A stretch of DNA of 64,000 nt from JAOADN01 sp049323795 (GTDB lineage Bacteria; Pseudomonadota; Alphaproteobacteria; Rhodobacterales; Rhodobacteraceae): NCBI GenBank assembly GCA_049323795.1, contig JBMOOH010000001.1:124001-188000 (forward strand). Direction: 5' to 3'. Below, piece by piece: positions 16,430 to 25,948 of this stretch; the first letter of the stretch is position 1, and each line of letters opens with the position of its first letter. A program made the translations under genes and the position numbers. Below the pieces are notes generated by a model, which was not told the origin of the DNA, ran no database searches, and saw nothing but the letters and a program-made list of their open reading frames with translations.

Positions 16430-19400
16430 TCACGCCCGCCCTGTCATGACGGTCGCGGCACGCGGCGCCTGGCCCTCGCCGGCCTTCGCCGCCAGGTCGC
16501 GCGCGATCTGGAAGGCACCCTTGACCCGGTCAGCCTCGGTCGGCCAGTCGCCGGTCACGACGATCCTGTTGTCCTTGACGCGCGCGACGCCCCTGCGTTC
16601 CTGCAGGAACTCGACCAGCCCCTCGGGATTGGCGAACTTGTCCCGGTGGAACTGCACGGTGCCACCCTTCGGTCCCGCATCGAGTCGGGCGATCCCGGCC
16701 TTCCGGCAGGTCGCCTTGATGCGGATGACGTTGAGAAGCGTGCCCACCTCGCGCGGAAGGGGCCCGAAGCGGTCGATGAGTTCGGCCGCGAAGCCCTCGA
16801 ACTCCACCTTGGTCGAGAGTTGCGACAGCCGGCGGTACAGGCCGAGGCGCACGTCGAGGTCCATGACGTAGCTGTCCGGAATCATCACCGGAACGCCGAG
16901 GTTGATCTGCGGCGACCAGTCGCCGTCGCCCTCGGGGCCTTCCTGCAGCTCGCCCGACCTGAGCTTCGCGATCGTCTCTTCGAGCATCGCCTGGTAGAGT
17001 TCGTAGCCGACCTCGCGGATGTGACCCGACTGTTCCTCGCCCAGCAGGTTGCCCGCCCCGCGCAGGTCGAGGTCCTGCGCGGCAAGCGAAAAGCCCGCGC
17101 CGAGGGAATCGAGCGAGCCGAGCAGCCTGAGCCGCTTCTGTGCGGCGGGCGTCAGCGGCGCGCGGGGCTTCGTCGTCAGGTAGGCATAGGCGCGGACTTT
17201 CGCGCGCCCCACCCGCCCGCGGATCTGGTAGAGTTGCGCAAGGCCGAACATGTCGGCCCGGTGCACGACCATCGTGTTCGCGGTCGGGATGTCGAGACCG
17301 GATTCCACGATCGTCGTCGCCAGCAGAACGTCGAACCTGCCGTCGTAGAAGGCGTTCATCTTGTCGTCGAGTTCTCCCGCCGGCATCTGGCCATGGGCGA
17401 CGACGAAACTGACCTCGGGCACCTGGTCGCGCAGGAACTCTTCGATCTCGGGCAGGTCGGCGATGCGGGGAACCACGCAGAACGACTGCCCGCCGCGGTA
17501 GTGCTCGCGCAGCAGCGCCTCGCGGATCGTCACGCTGTCGAACTCGCTGACGTAGGTGCGGATCGCCAGCCGGTCCACCGGGGGCGTCCCGATGATGCTG
17601 AGATCGCGGACACCCGTGAGCGAGAGCTGGAGCGTGCGCGGGATCGGCGTTGCGGTCAGTGTGAGGACATGGATCTCGCTGCGGAACTCCTTCAGCCGTT
17701 CCTTGTGCTGGACTCCGAAATGCTGCTCCTCGTCGATGACCAGAAGCCCGAGGTTGCGGAACCTGACCGACCTCGACAGCACCGCGTGGGTGCCGACGAC
17801 GATATCGACGGTGCCCTCGGCCAGCCCCTGACGGGTCAGATCCGCGTCCCTCGCACTGACAAAGCGCGAAAGCGGGCGCACGGTGATTGCGGTGCCCCGG
17901 AAACGCTCCGAGAAGGTCTTGAAGTGCTGCCGGGCGAGCAGGGTCGTCGGCGCGATGACCGCCACCTGCACACCCGACATGGCGGCGGCGAAGGCCGCGC
18001 GCATCGCCACCTCGGTCTTGCCGAAGCCGACGTCGCCCACGATCAGCCGGTCCATCGGTCTGCCCGAGGTCATGTCGCCGACGACATCGGCGATTGCCGA
18101 AAGCTGGTCGTCCGTTTCCTGATAGGGAAACCGCGCGGCGAAGGCGTCCCATTCGTGGTGCGGCGCCTCGAGGATCGGCGCGTGGCGCAAGGCCCGTTCC
18201 GCCGCGATCCGCATGAGCCGGTCGGCGATCTGGCGGATGCGTTCCCTGAGGCGCGCCTTCTTGGCCTGCCACGCGCCGCCGCCGAGCCTGTCGAGCAGCC
18301 CCTCCTCGTGCCCGTAGCGGCTGAGAAGCTCGATGTTCTCGACCGGCAGATAGAGGCGGTCGCCGCCCGCATATTCGAGATGCACGCAGTCGTGCGGCGC
18401 GCCAAGCGCGGTGATCGTCTCGAGCCCCATGTAGCGCCCGACGCCGTGATCGACGTGGACGACAAGGTCCCCGGGCGACAGCGAGTTGGCCTCGGTCAGG
18501 AAGTTCTCGGCCTTGCGGCGCTTCCTGGGGCTCCGGATCAGACGTTCACCGAGGACATCCTGTTCCGAGATGACGGTGAGCCGCCCCTTCGGCCCGCCCG
18601 CCTCCCACGGCGCCTCGAACCCCTGTTCGAGCGCCAGCACCGCAAGCGACAGTCCGGCCGTCACCTCGCGCAGGTCGCGCACCAGCGCCGCACCCTTGAG
18701 CCCCTCGTCCTCAAGCAGCCCCTTCAGCCGTTCGCGGGCGCCTTCGGAATAGGCGGCGACCACCACCGGACCTTCCGTCATCCTGGCCCGGACATGATCC
18801 GCCATCGCCCCGAAAAGGCTGACATCCTCCAGTTGCCGCTCGGGCGAGAAGTTGCGTCCGATGCGACCGCCCGCGTCCACCACCCCCGGCCCGACCGGCT
18901 GTGGCAGGGGGTTGAGCTGAAGGACGCGCCGCCCGGAAAGCGCCTCTCCCCATCCCGCATCGTCAAGGTAGAGAAGGCCGGGCGGACAGGGCTTGTAGAC
19001 CGACTCCATCGTGCCCTTGCGGGCCTTCATCGCCTCGACGCGCGCGTCGTACTGGTCGTCGATCGACTCCCACCGCGCCAGACGCGCGGGCGTCACCTGG
19101 TCGTCGAGCATCACGCCCGCCCCGGGCAGGTAGTCGAACAGCGTCTCGAGACGGTCGTGGAAGAACGGCAGCCAGTGCTCCATGCCCTGATGCTTGCGCC
19201 CCGCGCTCACCGCCTCGTAGAGCGGGTCGTCGGTCCCCGCCGCGCCGAACTCGATCCGGTAGGACTGGCGGAACCGGGTGATCGCGGCCTCGTCGAGGAT
19301 CACCTCCGAGGCGGGCGCGAGGTCCACCCCGGTCAGTTTCTCGGTCGTCCGCTGGGTCGCCGCATCGAAGCGCCGCGCCCCGTCGAGCACGTCGCCGAAG

Positions 19401-19933
19401 AAGTCGAGCCGCACCGGCCCGCCCTCGCCCGGAGGGAAGATGTCGATGATCCCGCCCCGGACCGCGTAGTCGCCCGGTTCCGAAACCGTCGAGGTCTGGG
19501 CGAATCCCATGCGCGCAAGGAAATCGCGGAGCGCCTTCCCGTCGACCCGCGCGCCGACCTTCGCCGCAAAGCTCGCCCCGCCGATGACCGCCCGCGCCGG
19601 CACGCGCTGCGTCGCTCCGTTCAGCGTCGTCAGGAGCACGACCGGCCCGGACAGACCCCTCGCCAGCGCGGCGAGCGTCGCCATCCGCGCGGCGCTGACA
19701 TCGGGGTTGGGGGACATCCGGTCGTAGGGCAGGCAGTCCCAGGCCGGAAAGGCCAGGACCGGCACGTCCGGGGCAAAGAAGGCCAGGGCCGCCCGCATCG
19801 CCTCCATCCGGCGGTCATCCCGCGCCACGTGGATGACGCTCCGGCCGCTCCGCGCCCGTTCGTTCGCCAGAAGGCGCGCGTCGAAACCCTCGGGCGCGCC
19901 GGAGAGCGTGATCTCTGTGCGGGTGTCGGCCAT
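16430..19933 (-). CDS. mfd: Transcription-repair coupling factor Mfd
   Basis: 1167 residues, normal for Mfd, which displaces RNA polymerase stalled at DNA lesions and recruits UvrA. In order: UvrB-like N-terminal module (VLAFPAWDCLPYDRMSPNPD), the CarD-like RNA polymerase-interacting domain (LSPGDLVVHVDHGVGRYMGLETI split by the usual loop), the RecG-like motor with Walker A GDVGFGKTEVAMRAA, DEEQHFG box, TATPIPRTLQLSL and QIRGRVGR motif VI, then the C-terminal D7 domain ending before RDLAAKAGE. ATG 19933 (MADTRTEI) is preferred over an upstream in-frame start. Confidence 0.97.
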   Translation of the reverse strand: MADTRTEITLSGAPEGFDARLLANERARSGRSVIHVARDDRRMEAMRAALAFFAPDVPVLAFPAWDCLPYDRMSPNPDVSAARMATLAALARGLSGPVVLLTTLNGATQRVPARAVIGGASFAAKVGARVDGKALRDFLARMGFAQTSTVSEPGDYAVRGGIIDIFPPGEGGPVRLDFFGDVLDGARRFDAATQRTTEKLTGVDLAPASEVILDEAAITRFRQSYRIEFGAAGTDDPLYEAVSAGRKHQGMEHWLPFFHDRLETLFDYLPGAGVMLDDQVTPARLARWESIDDQYDARVEAMKARKGTMESVYKPCPPGLLYLDDAGWGEALSGRRVLQLNPLPQPVGPGVVDAGGRIGRNFSPERQLEDVSLFGAMADHVRARMTEGPVVVAAYSEGARERLKGLLEDEGLKGAALVRDLREVTAGLSLAVLALEQGFEAPWEAGGPKGRLTVISEQDVLGERLIRSPRKRRKAENFLTEANSLSPGDLVVHVDHGVGRYMGLETITALGAPHDCVHLEYAGGDRLYLPVENIELLSRYGHEEGLLDRLGGGAWQAKKARLRERIRQIADRLMRIAAERALRHAPILEAPHHEWDAFAARFPYQETDDQLSAIADVVGDMTSGRPMDRLIVGDVGFGKTEVAMRAAFAAAMSGVQVAVIAPTTLLARQHFKTFSERFRGTAITVRPLSRFVSARDADLTRQGLAEGTVDIVVGTHAVLSRSVRFRNLGLLVIDEEQHFGVQHKERLKEFRSEIHVLTLTATPIPRTLQLSLTGVRDLSIIGTPPVDRLAIRTYVSEFDSVTIREALLREHYRGGQSFCVVPRIADLPEIEEFLRDQVPEVSFVVAHGQMPAGELDDKMNAFYDGRFDVLLATTIVESGLDIPTANTMVVHRADMFGLAQLYQIRGRVGRAKVRAYAYLTTKPRAPLTPAAQKRLRLLGSLDSLGAGFSLAAQDLDLRGAGNLLGEEQSGHIREVGYELYQAMLEETIAKLRSGELQEGPEGDGDWSPQINLGVPVMIPDSYVMDLDVRLGLYRRLSQLSTKVEFEGFAAELIDRFGPLPREVGTLLNVIRIKATCRKAGIARLDAGPKGGTVQFHRDKFANPEGLVEFLQERRGVARVKDNRIVVTGDWPTEADRVKGAFQIARDLAAKAGEGQAPRAATVMTGRA

Positions 19934-19985
19934 GGCCGCGTCAGATACGCCGCACGGTGGCGGAGTCAACCGTCGCCGGCACCCG

Positions 19986-20519
19986 TCAGGGCACCAGGAT
20001 CGACACGTTGAAGTTCTGGAGCATTCCCCAGAAGGCGGTGACGAAGATCGATACCATGCCGAGCGCCTGGACCGCCATCCGATGGCGCCCCAGGCGCGTG
20101 CGCAGCGCCTCGCCGCGGTCGCCGGACTGCCGGATCCGCCGCGCCGTGCGCAGGCTCAGCGCCCCGACGATGGCGAGCGGAAACGCGATCAGGAAAACGG
20201 CCTGCGAGAACTCGACCCGGTACCAGAACCCGAGGATGGCAAGGCTGGTCAGCGCGAAGGTCGCAAAGGCCAGGATGGGTGCCCCGGCGAGGTCGGCCAT
20301 GGTCAGCAGGCGGTTGACGTTGACGCGAACGATGGCCTCGAAGTCCTCTTCCGCCTCGCCGCCGACACGGCGGGCGCGCAGCGCCATGTCCCACGGCACG
20401 CCGAGCACCCAGTGCGACGCCGAGGACCAGGTGACGGCGAGCGCGATCCAGTACCAGAGATTCGAGAAGGACCGCATGTCCAGAAGATCGAAGACAAGCC
20501 CCGTCCAGTCCAACCCCAA
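19986..20519 (-). CDS. Conserved integral membrane protein
   Basis: About 177 residues with four hydrophobic segments: SNLWYWIALAVTWSSASHW, GAPILAFATFALTSLAIL, AVFLIAFPLAIVGALSL and QALGMVSIFVTAFWGML. The TTG at 20519 is chosen because AAGGA lies 8 nt upstream and the coding pattern GLDWTGLVFDLLD continues above the first ATG (20477, giving 163 aa). Similar proteins in Rhodobacterales carry an unsupported name linking them to SufBCD; nothing in this sequence shows such a role. It ends 52 bp before mfd and is read in the same direction, divergent from hemB. Confidence 0.7.
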   Translation of the reverse strand: MGLDWTGLVFDLLDMRSFSNLWYWIALAVTWSSASHWVLGVPWDMALRARRVGGEAEEDFEAIVRVNVNRLLTMADLAGAPILAFATFALTSLAILGFWYRVEFSQAVFLIAFPLAIVGALSLRTARRIRQSGDRGEALRTRLGRHRMAVQALGMVSIFVTAFWGMLQNFNVSILVP

Positions 20520-20663
20520 CCCCCGGTTCCTTCCGCGGCGTGACACTATCCGGCGCCCGCGCCGCTTTCCACCCCTTGAGATGCGGATCGATACATGCGA
20601 CCGCTTGACCCGTGCACCCCGCCGGACACGCCGGACCGGGGCGCCAAGCGGCGGATCTGTCCC

Positions 20664-21659
20664 ATGATCGTCTCCCTTGCCCCGTTCCCTTCGCTTCGGT
20701 TCCGCAGGCTGCGACGGACCCGGGCGCTCCGCGACCTGGTGCAGGAGAACCGGCTTTCGGCACGCGACCTGATCTGGCCGCTCTTCGTCACCGACGTGCC
20801 GGGGGCGGACGTCCCGGTCCCGTCGATGCCCGGGGTCGCGCGGAGGACCGTCGAGGGCGCGGTGAGGGCGGCGGAAGAGGCCGCGCGCCTCGGGATTCCG
20901 GCCGTGTGCCTGTTTCCCTACACCGACCCCGCGCTCCGGACGGTGACCTGCGAAGAGGCCTGGAACCCGGACAACCTGTCGAACCGGGCGGTCCGGGCGA
21001 TCAAAGCCGCGGTGCCCGGGGTCGCGGTGATGACCGACGTGGCGCTCGACCCCTACAATGCGCTCGGGCACGACGGGATCGTGCGCGACGGCATCATCCT
21101 GAACGACGAGACGGTCGAGGCGCTGGTCCGGATGGCACTGGCGCAGGCGGACGCAGGCGCCGACATTCTCGGACCCTCGGACATGATGGATGGCCGCATC
21201 GGGGCGATCCGCGCTGCGCTCGAGGCGGCGGGGCACGGGGATGTGGCGATCCTGTCCTATGCCGCGAAATACGCCAGCGCCTTCTACGGCCCGTTCCGCG
21301 ATGCGGTCGGGGCCGCGGGCGCGCTGAAGGGCGACAAGAAGACCTACCAGATGAACCCCGGAAACGCCGACGAGGCGCTCCGGCTCGTCGCGCGCGACCT
21401 CGCCGAGGGCGCGGACATGGTGATGGTCAAGCCCGGGATGGCCTACCTCGACATCTGCACCCGCGTGAAGGACGCCTTCGGCGTTCCGACCTTCGCCTAC
21501 CAGGTGTCGGGCGAATACGCGATGCTGAAGGGCGCGGTGCTCAACGGCTGGGTGACGGAGGAGGTGATTCTCGAAAGCCTGCTCGCCTTCCGCCGGGCGG
21601 GATGCGACGGCATCCTGACCTACTTCGCGCCTGAGGCGGCAAGGATCATCGGCCCCTGA
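20664..21659 (+). CDS. hemB: Delta-aminolevulinic acid dehydratase (porphobilinogen synthase)
   Basis: 331 residues. It condenses two 5-aminolevulinate molecules to porphobilinogen in tetrapyrrole synthesis. The two Schiff-base lysines are in YAAKYASAFYGPFRDA and MVKPGMAYLDI. The metal region reads MTDVALDPYNALGHDG, the Asp-type that lacks the zinc-binding cysteines of the enterobacterial and animal enzymes. Rhodobacter HemB is known to be zinc-independent, which fits. ATG 20664 is chosen. It is divergent from the membrane protein gene and has a 144-bp promoter region. Confidence 0.95.
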   Translation: MIVSLAPFPSLRFRRLRRTRALRDLVQENRLSARDLIWPLFVTDVPGADVPVPSMPGVARRTVEGAVRAAEEAARLGIPAVCLFPYTDPALRTVTCEEAWNPDNLSNRAVRAIKAAVPGVAVMTDVALDPYNALGHDGIVRDGIILNDETVEALVRMALAQADAGADILGPSDMMDGRIGAIRAALEAAGHGDVAILSYAAKYASAFYGPFRDAVGAAGALKGDKKTYQMNPGNADEALRLVARDLAEGADMVMVKPGMAYLDICTRVKDAFGVPTFAYQVSGEYAMLKGAVLNGWVTEEVILESLLAFRRAGCDGILTYFAPEAARIIGP

Positions 21660-21857
21660 CGCGCCGGTCGCCGGACGGCGGCCCGGGATGCGCGGCTTGA
21701 AGCCGGCCGGCCACCCGGCCACACAAGAAAAGGTGACAGAGCGTCCGATTCCCCATAAGGATGGTGCATCGACCGGCCGGGAACAGGCCGGACAGCAGGG
21801 CATGGGGACGACGGGCCGGACGGGCAGGTCATCCCTTATCGGGTGGAGAGGGTGGCG

Positions 21858-22415
21858 ATGAGCGGCATTTCGCGGCGTGGTGTGATCCTGTCGGGCGGGG
21901 CGACCCTCGGGCTTGCCGCCTGCGGCAACGGGATCGGCGGCAAGGGTGCGGCACGGATCGACGCGCGCGTCGATGCAACGCGCCAGTTCCTCGTCTCGCG
22001 CTATCCCGGAACGGCCGACCTGATCGCCAAGGCGGCGGGCGTCCTCTACATGCCGCTCGTCACCGAAGTCGGCTTCGGCTTCGGCGGGGCCTATGGCCGG
22101 GGTGCGCTCAGGATCCGGGATGTCACGGTGGATTACTACTCGGCCACCTCGGCAAGCTGGGGCCTGCAGATCGGCGCCCAGCAATACGCCCACGCGCTGT
22201 TCTTCATGACCGACCAGGCACTTCAGAGCTTCCGCAGCTCGGTCGGCTGGACGATAGGGGCGGATGCGAAATACGCGCTGCCCGACCAGGGCGGTTCGCT
22301 CGGCGCGGACACGCTGACCACCACCGCGCCGGTCGTGGCGCTGGTGTTCGGGCAGTCGGGCTTCATCGCGGGCGCGACCCTCGAGGGCACCAAGTACACC
22401 CGCATCATCCCCTGA
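21858..22415 (+). CDS. YSC84-like (SYLF domain) lipoprotein
   Basis: 185 residues. The N-terminus MSGISRRGVILSGGATLGL leads into a lipobox LAAC (Cys ~25), with an arginine pair as in Tat-type signals. The body has the SYLF/YSC84 pattern: AAGVLYMPLVTEVGFGFGG, VTVDYYSATSASWGLQIG and LVFGQSGFIAGATLEGTK. SYLF domains bind lipids in eukaryotes; the bacterial role is unknown, probably an envelope lipoprotein. ATG 21858 gives the clean lipoprotein signal. Confidence 0.82.
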   Translation: MSGISRRGVILSGGATLGLAACGNGIGGKGAARIDARVDATRQFLVSRYPGTADLIAKAAGVLYMPLVTEVGFGFGGAYGRGALRIRDVTVDYYSATSASWGLQIGAQQYAHALFFMTDQALQSFRSSVGWTIGADAKYALPDQGGSLGADTLTTTAPVVALVFGQSGFIAGATLEGTKYTRIIP

Positions 22416-22454
22416 GGACCCTCCTTCCCGGCCGCCGGCCCGTGCCGGACCGCC

Positions 22455-24968
22455 TCAGGGCACCTTCGCGGACTCCGGCCTCGGCTGGCCCGCCCCCGCC
22501 TCGGCCGAAGGCTTCGGGCGGAGCACGGTCACGCCGGTGGCGGCGGCCCGTGCGAGTTCGGGATCGAGCGACATCGGCACGTATTCCCCGCGCCGCCAGA
22601 GTTCGCTCAGGTCGTCGTAGCGGCGGCTGAGGGGGTTGCCGGACTGGCCGGTCGAGATGATGAACACCGACGAATCCGGATCGGCGAAGTCATAGACCCC
22701 CCGGAACCCCGCGCCCTGGACATTTGCGAAGGGGTCGGGTTCGGTGCCCTTGGTGACGCCGCGCATCAGCGTGTCGTCACCGCCGCTCGTGGACTGGCGG
22801 ATGTTGACGAGCCAGTTGAGGACGGGCATGCGGCCCAGCACCGGATGGTCCTGCTTGGCGACATGCGCATCGCCCCAGCGCCAGCTCTCGATCGAGGGGC
22901 CGAAGCGTTCGGTCAGATCGACCAGCGCGTCGTCCAGCGCCATGCGGGCGATGTCGGTGCAGTTTTCGCGCGGTCCCGACTGCAGCACGTCGCACCATCG
23001 TGCCGCACCGTCAACGTTGCGGAACACCCGTTCGAGAAAGAGCGGCTCGGGGCGGGAGAAGCTCGCCGCGAGCGGCCCGAGTTCGTCGCGGACAAGACGG
23101 TTCTGCAGCGCCCGCACCCATGCGGCATAGATGAGCGGCTCGGGGAGATGCTCGTTCATGTCGCCGTCCCATTTGGCGAGCATCTCGAGCGCCCGCTGCC
23201 TCAGGCGCTCGGGGGTGCCTTCGGGTGCGGCCTCGCCGGTGAACCACAGGTCGCGGCCGATGAGCGGAAGGATCGTGCGGGCATCCTGCGAAACGGTGTC
23301 GAGCTGGGCGGCGATGAAGCTTTCCCGGGTGTGGACCTCGCGCTCCTGCATCAGCCGCGTCCAGCGCTGGATGCGGCTGGTGTCGCCCCAGGTGAAGCTC
23401 ATGTTGCCCGGAAACGGGCGGTCCACGATCTTGTTGTTGGTATTGCCCACGATCCCGCCCGCCGGATCGAGAAATCGCGGGTTGGACTCGTAGGGCAGCA
23501 TGCCCTTCCAGCGGTTCTCGGGCAGCCAGCCCGGCGTGGGCATGCGGCCCTGCGACTGGTTGCGCGCGTCGCGGTCGGGCATCCGGCCGACGGTGACCAT
23601 GCCCACCCCCGACTTGTCGGCGAGCACGAGGTTCATCGACGGGGCCACGTAGAGACGGCCCGCCTCGACCGCCTCGGGGATGTTCCGGGCCCCCATGAGA
23701 GCGATCAGCGACGACATGGTGGTGTCGGCCGGGTCGAGCGCCGTCCAGGACAGCGACATCACGCTGCCGGGCGGGGTCACGCTGGCGAGGTCGTACTGCG
23801 TGCCGGACAGGACGGGTCCGTTCTCGGTCCAGCGCAGGGTCACGGTCACCGGCGGCGCGCCCTTCACGCGGATGATCGACTTGCGCGTCCGGAACGGCTT
23901 CCAGCCTTCGGGCGTGCGGTAGCGCTGGGGGTCGGCGGGGTTCAGTTCCTCGATGCGCAGGTCCTGGTCGTCGAGGTAGCTCGACGCGATTCCCCAGCCG
24001 ATCGACTCGCTCCGCCCCGTCAGGATCGCCGGCACGCCGGGGATGGTGCCGCCGATCACCCCCCCGCGGGCGAGGTCGAGCCGCGCGAGATACCAGATCG
24101 ACGGGGCGGACAGCTCGAAGTGGGGATCGTTCGCCAGCAGCGAGCCGCCCGCGGCCGACCGCGAGGGCGCCGCCGCCCAGGCGTTCGACGCGCCCCCGAA
24201 GGCCGGCGGCCTGACCGGGGAAAGCGGCCCCTTCGGCTCGAACGCGAGAGCGGCGAAACTCGCCTCCACACCCGGCGCGAGGCTGGCATAGGGCGGCAGG
24301 GCCGCGACACCGGGGCCGGGAACATCGGGAAACAGGTCCTTGGTCCAGTCCGTCGAAAGCAGCGACACCCGCGCGCGCAGCACTTCGGACTGGAGATGGG
24401 TGGAGAGCCTGAGGGCCATCAGCTTCATGATCGCGATCGAATCGGCCGGCTGCCAGACGGCGACCTCGCTCGGGAACAGGAAAAGCTCGGGCGCCCCCCG
24501 GCCCAGCGCCTCTTCGTTGACCGTGGCGATCCAGGCGTTGACCCCCGCCGCATAGGCCTCGAGCGCCGCCCGCGCCGCGGGCGTCTGCGCGTCCACCGAC
24601 GAGACGGCCAGCCCGTAGAGATCGAGACGGCGCATCAGTTCATCGACCCCGAGCGTGCTCTTGCCGAAGATCTCCGACAGGCGCCCCTGCGCGGTCCGCC
24701 GCAGCATCAGCATCTGCCAGAGGCGGTCCTGCGCATGGGCGTAGCCGAGCGCGAAGAAGGCGTCGCGGTCGTTGGCGGCGAAGATGTGCGGCACGTCGGC
24801 CGTGTCGCGCACGATCTCGAGCGGGGCGCTGATTCCGGCGACAGTGCGATCGGCCGAGTAGTCGGGCAGCGACCGGGAGGCGAAGTAGTAAGCAAGCGCG
24901 CCGGCAAGGAACACCAGCACCAGGGCGGCCGAAGCGAGCCGCAGAAGCCAACGGAAGGCGGTGAGCAT
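22455..24968 (-). CDS. Penicillin acylase family protein (Ntn hydrolase)
   Basis: 837-residue precursor of the penicillin amidase/AHL acylase family. The N-terminal hydrophobic segment (LASAALVLVFLAGALAYYF) anchors or exports it to the periplasm. The A-chain motif is EIVRDTADVPHIFAANDRDAF with LGYAHAQDRLWQM. The autoprocessing site is GGASNAWAAAP, giving the nucleophile Ser261 of the B-chain, followed by LLANDPHFELSAPS. The substrate may be an acyl-homoserine lactone, a cyclic lipopeptide or another amide; the sequence cannot tell. Confidence 0.9.
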   Translation of the reverse strand: MLTAFRWLLRLASAALVLVFLAGALAYYFASRSLPDYSADRTVAGISAPLEIVRDTADVPHIFAANDRDAFFALGYAHAQDRLWQMLMLRRTAQGRLSEIFGKSTLGVDELMRRLDLYGLAVSSVDAQTPAARAALEAYAAGVNAWIATVNEEALGRGAPELFLFPSEVAVWQPADSIAIMKLMALRLSTHLQSEVLRARVSLLSTDWTKDLFPDVPGPGVAALPPYASLAPGVEASFAALAFEPKGPLSPVRPPAFGGASNAWAAAPSRSAAGGSLLANDPHFELSAPSIWYLARLDLARGGVIGGTIPGVPAILTGRSESIGWGIASSYLDDQDLRIEELNPADPQRYRTPEGWKPFRTRKSIIRVKGAPPVTVTLRWTENGPVLSGTQYDLASVTPPGSVMSLSWTALDPADTTMSSLIALMGARNIPEAVEAGRLYVAPSMNLVLADKSGVGMVTVGRMPDRDARNQSQGRMPTPGWLPENRWKGMLPYESNPRFLDPAGGIVGNTNNKIVDRPFPGNMSFTWGDTSRIQRWTRLMQEREVHTRESFIAAQLDTVSQDARTILPLIGRDLWFTGEAAPEGTPERLRQRALEMLAKWDGDMNEHLPEPLIYAAWVRALQNRLVRDELGPLAASFSRPEPLFLERVFRNVDGAARWCDVLQSGPRENCTDIARMALDDALVDLTERFGPSIESWRWGDAHVAKQDHPVLGRMPVLNWLVNIRQSTSGGDDTLMRGVTKGTEPDPFANVQGAGFRGVYDFADPDSSVFIISTGQSGNPLSRRYDDLSELWRRGEYVPMSLDPELARAAATGVTVLRPKPSAEAGAGQPRPESAKVP

Positions 24969-25062
24969 GCGGTACTGGCTTGAAAAAGAGGTCGGTTGAC
25001 GGCGGACGCCGGGCGGTTAACTAGGGCAGAACGCGTCAGACCGCAACGGCGAGGTGGAAGAC

Positions 25063-25935
25063 ATGGCCAGGGTCGCATTTCTGGGCTTGGGCGTGATGGG
25101 TTTTCCCATGGCCGGTCACCTGGCCGCCAGGGGGAACGAGGTCACCGTCTGGAACCGCACGACCGCCAGGGCCGAGGCCTGGACCGCGAAGCACGGGGGG
25201 GCAAGGGCCGGAACCGCCCGCGAGGCGGCCTCGGGGGCCGAATTCGTCATGGCCTGCGTGGGCAACGACGACGACCTCAGATCGGTCTGCCGCGGGCCGG
25301 ACGGAGCCTTTGCGGGCATGGCCGCAGGCGCCGTCTTCGTCGATCACACGACCGTCTCGGCCAGGGTGACGCGCGAGCTTGGCGCCGAGGCGGCCGCGCG
25401 CGGCATCGGTTTCGTGGACGCGCCGGTGTCGGGCGGCCAGGCAGGGGCCGAGAACGGCGCGCTTTCGGTGATGTGCGGCGGCGCCGAGGCGGACTACCGC
25501 CGCGCCGAACCCGTCATCGCCGCCTATGCCCGGATCTGCCGCAGGCTGGGCGACGCAGGCGCCGGACAGCTCGCCAAGATGGTCAACCAGATCTGCATCG
25601 CCGGACTGGTCCAGGGCCTCTCCGAGGGCCTGGCCTTCGCCGAGAAGGCGGGGCTCGACATCGTGGATCTCGTCGAGGTGATCTCGCAGGGGGCGGCGGG
25701 GTCGTGGCAGATGGTGAACCGCCACCGGACCATGGCCGAGGACCGCTTCGACTTCGGCTTCGCGGTGGACTGGATGCGGAAGGATCTCGGGATCTGCCTC
25801 GATGCCGCGGACGAGATCGGCGCGAGCCTGCCCGTCACAGCGCTCGTGGACCAGTTCTACAAGGACGTCCAGAACCTCGGCGGCGGGCGGTTCGACACGT
25901 CGAGCCTGATCCGCCGCCTTCGCGCGATCGGCTGA
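25063..25935 (+). CDS. NAD(P)-dependent 3-hydroxyisobutyrate dehydrogenase-like protein
   Basis: 290-residue beta-hydroxyacid dehydrogenase. The Rossmann motif is VAFLGLGVMGFPMAGHLA, the substrate motif DAPVSGGQAGAENG, and the catalytic lysine is in GAGQLAKMVNQICIAG. The family covers 3-hydroxyisobutyrate dehydrogenase, tartronate semialdehyde reductase and GLYR-type succinic semialdehyde reductases; the NRTTARAEAW segment suits NADPH, so a reductase role is as likely. GAGG lies 8 nt upstream of ATG 25063. It is convergent with hflX. Confidence 0.85.
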   Translation: MARVAFLGLGVMGFPMAGHLAARGNEVTVWNRTTARAEAWTAKHGGARAGTAREAASGAEFVMACVGNDDDLRSVCRGPDGAFAGMAAGAVFVDHTTVSARVTRELGAEAAARGIGFVDAPVSGGQAGAENGALSVMCGGAEADYRRAEPVIAAYARICRRLGDAGAGQLAKMVNQICIAGLVQGLSEGLAFAEKAGLDIVDLVEVISQGAAGSWQMVNRHRTMAEDRFDFGFAVDWMRKDLGICLDAADEIGASLPVTALVDQFYKDVQNLGGGRFDTSSLIRRLRAIG

Positions 25936-25948
25936 GGCACCCCGTCCC

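Noticed and set aside
16646..20011. 1121-codon plus-strand frame across mfd
   Set aside because: Antisense shadow; no domain pattern, composition typical of the complement of GC-rich coding sequence.
19986..22193. 735-codon minus-strand frame
   Set aside because: Only the C-terminal membrane protein part is real; the remainder is antisense to hemB and the YSC84 lipoprotein gene.
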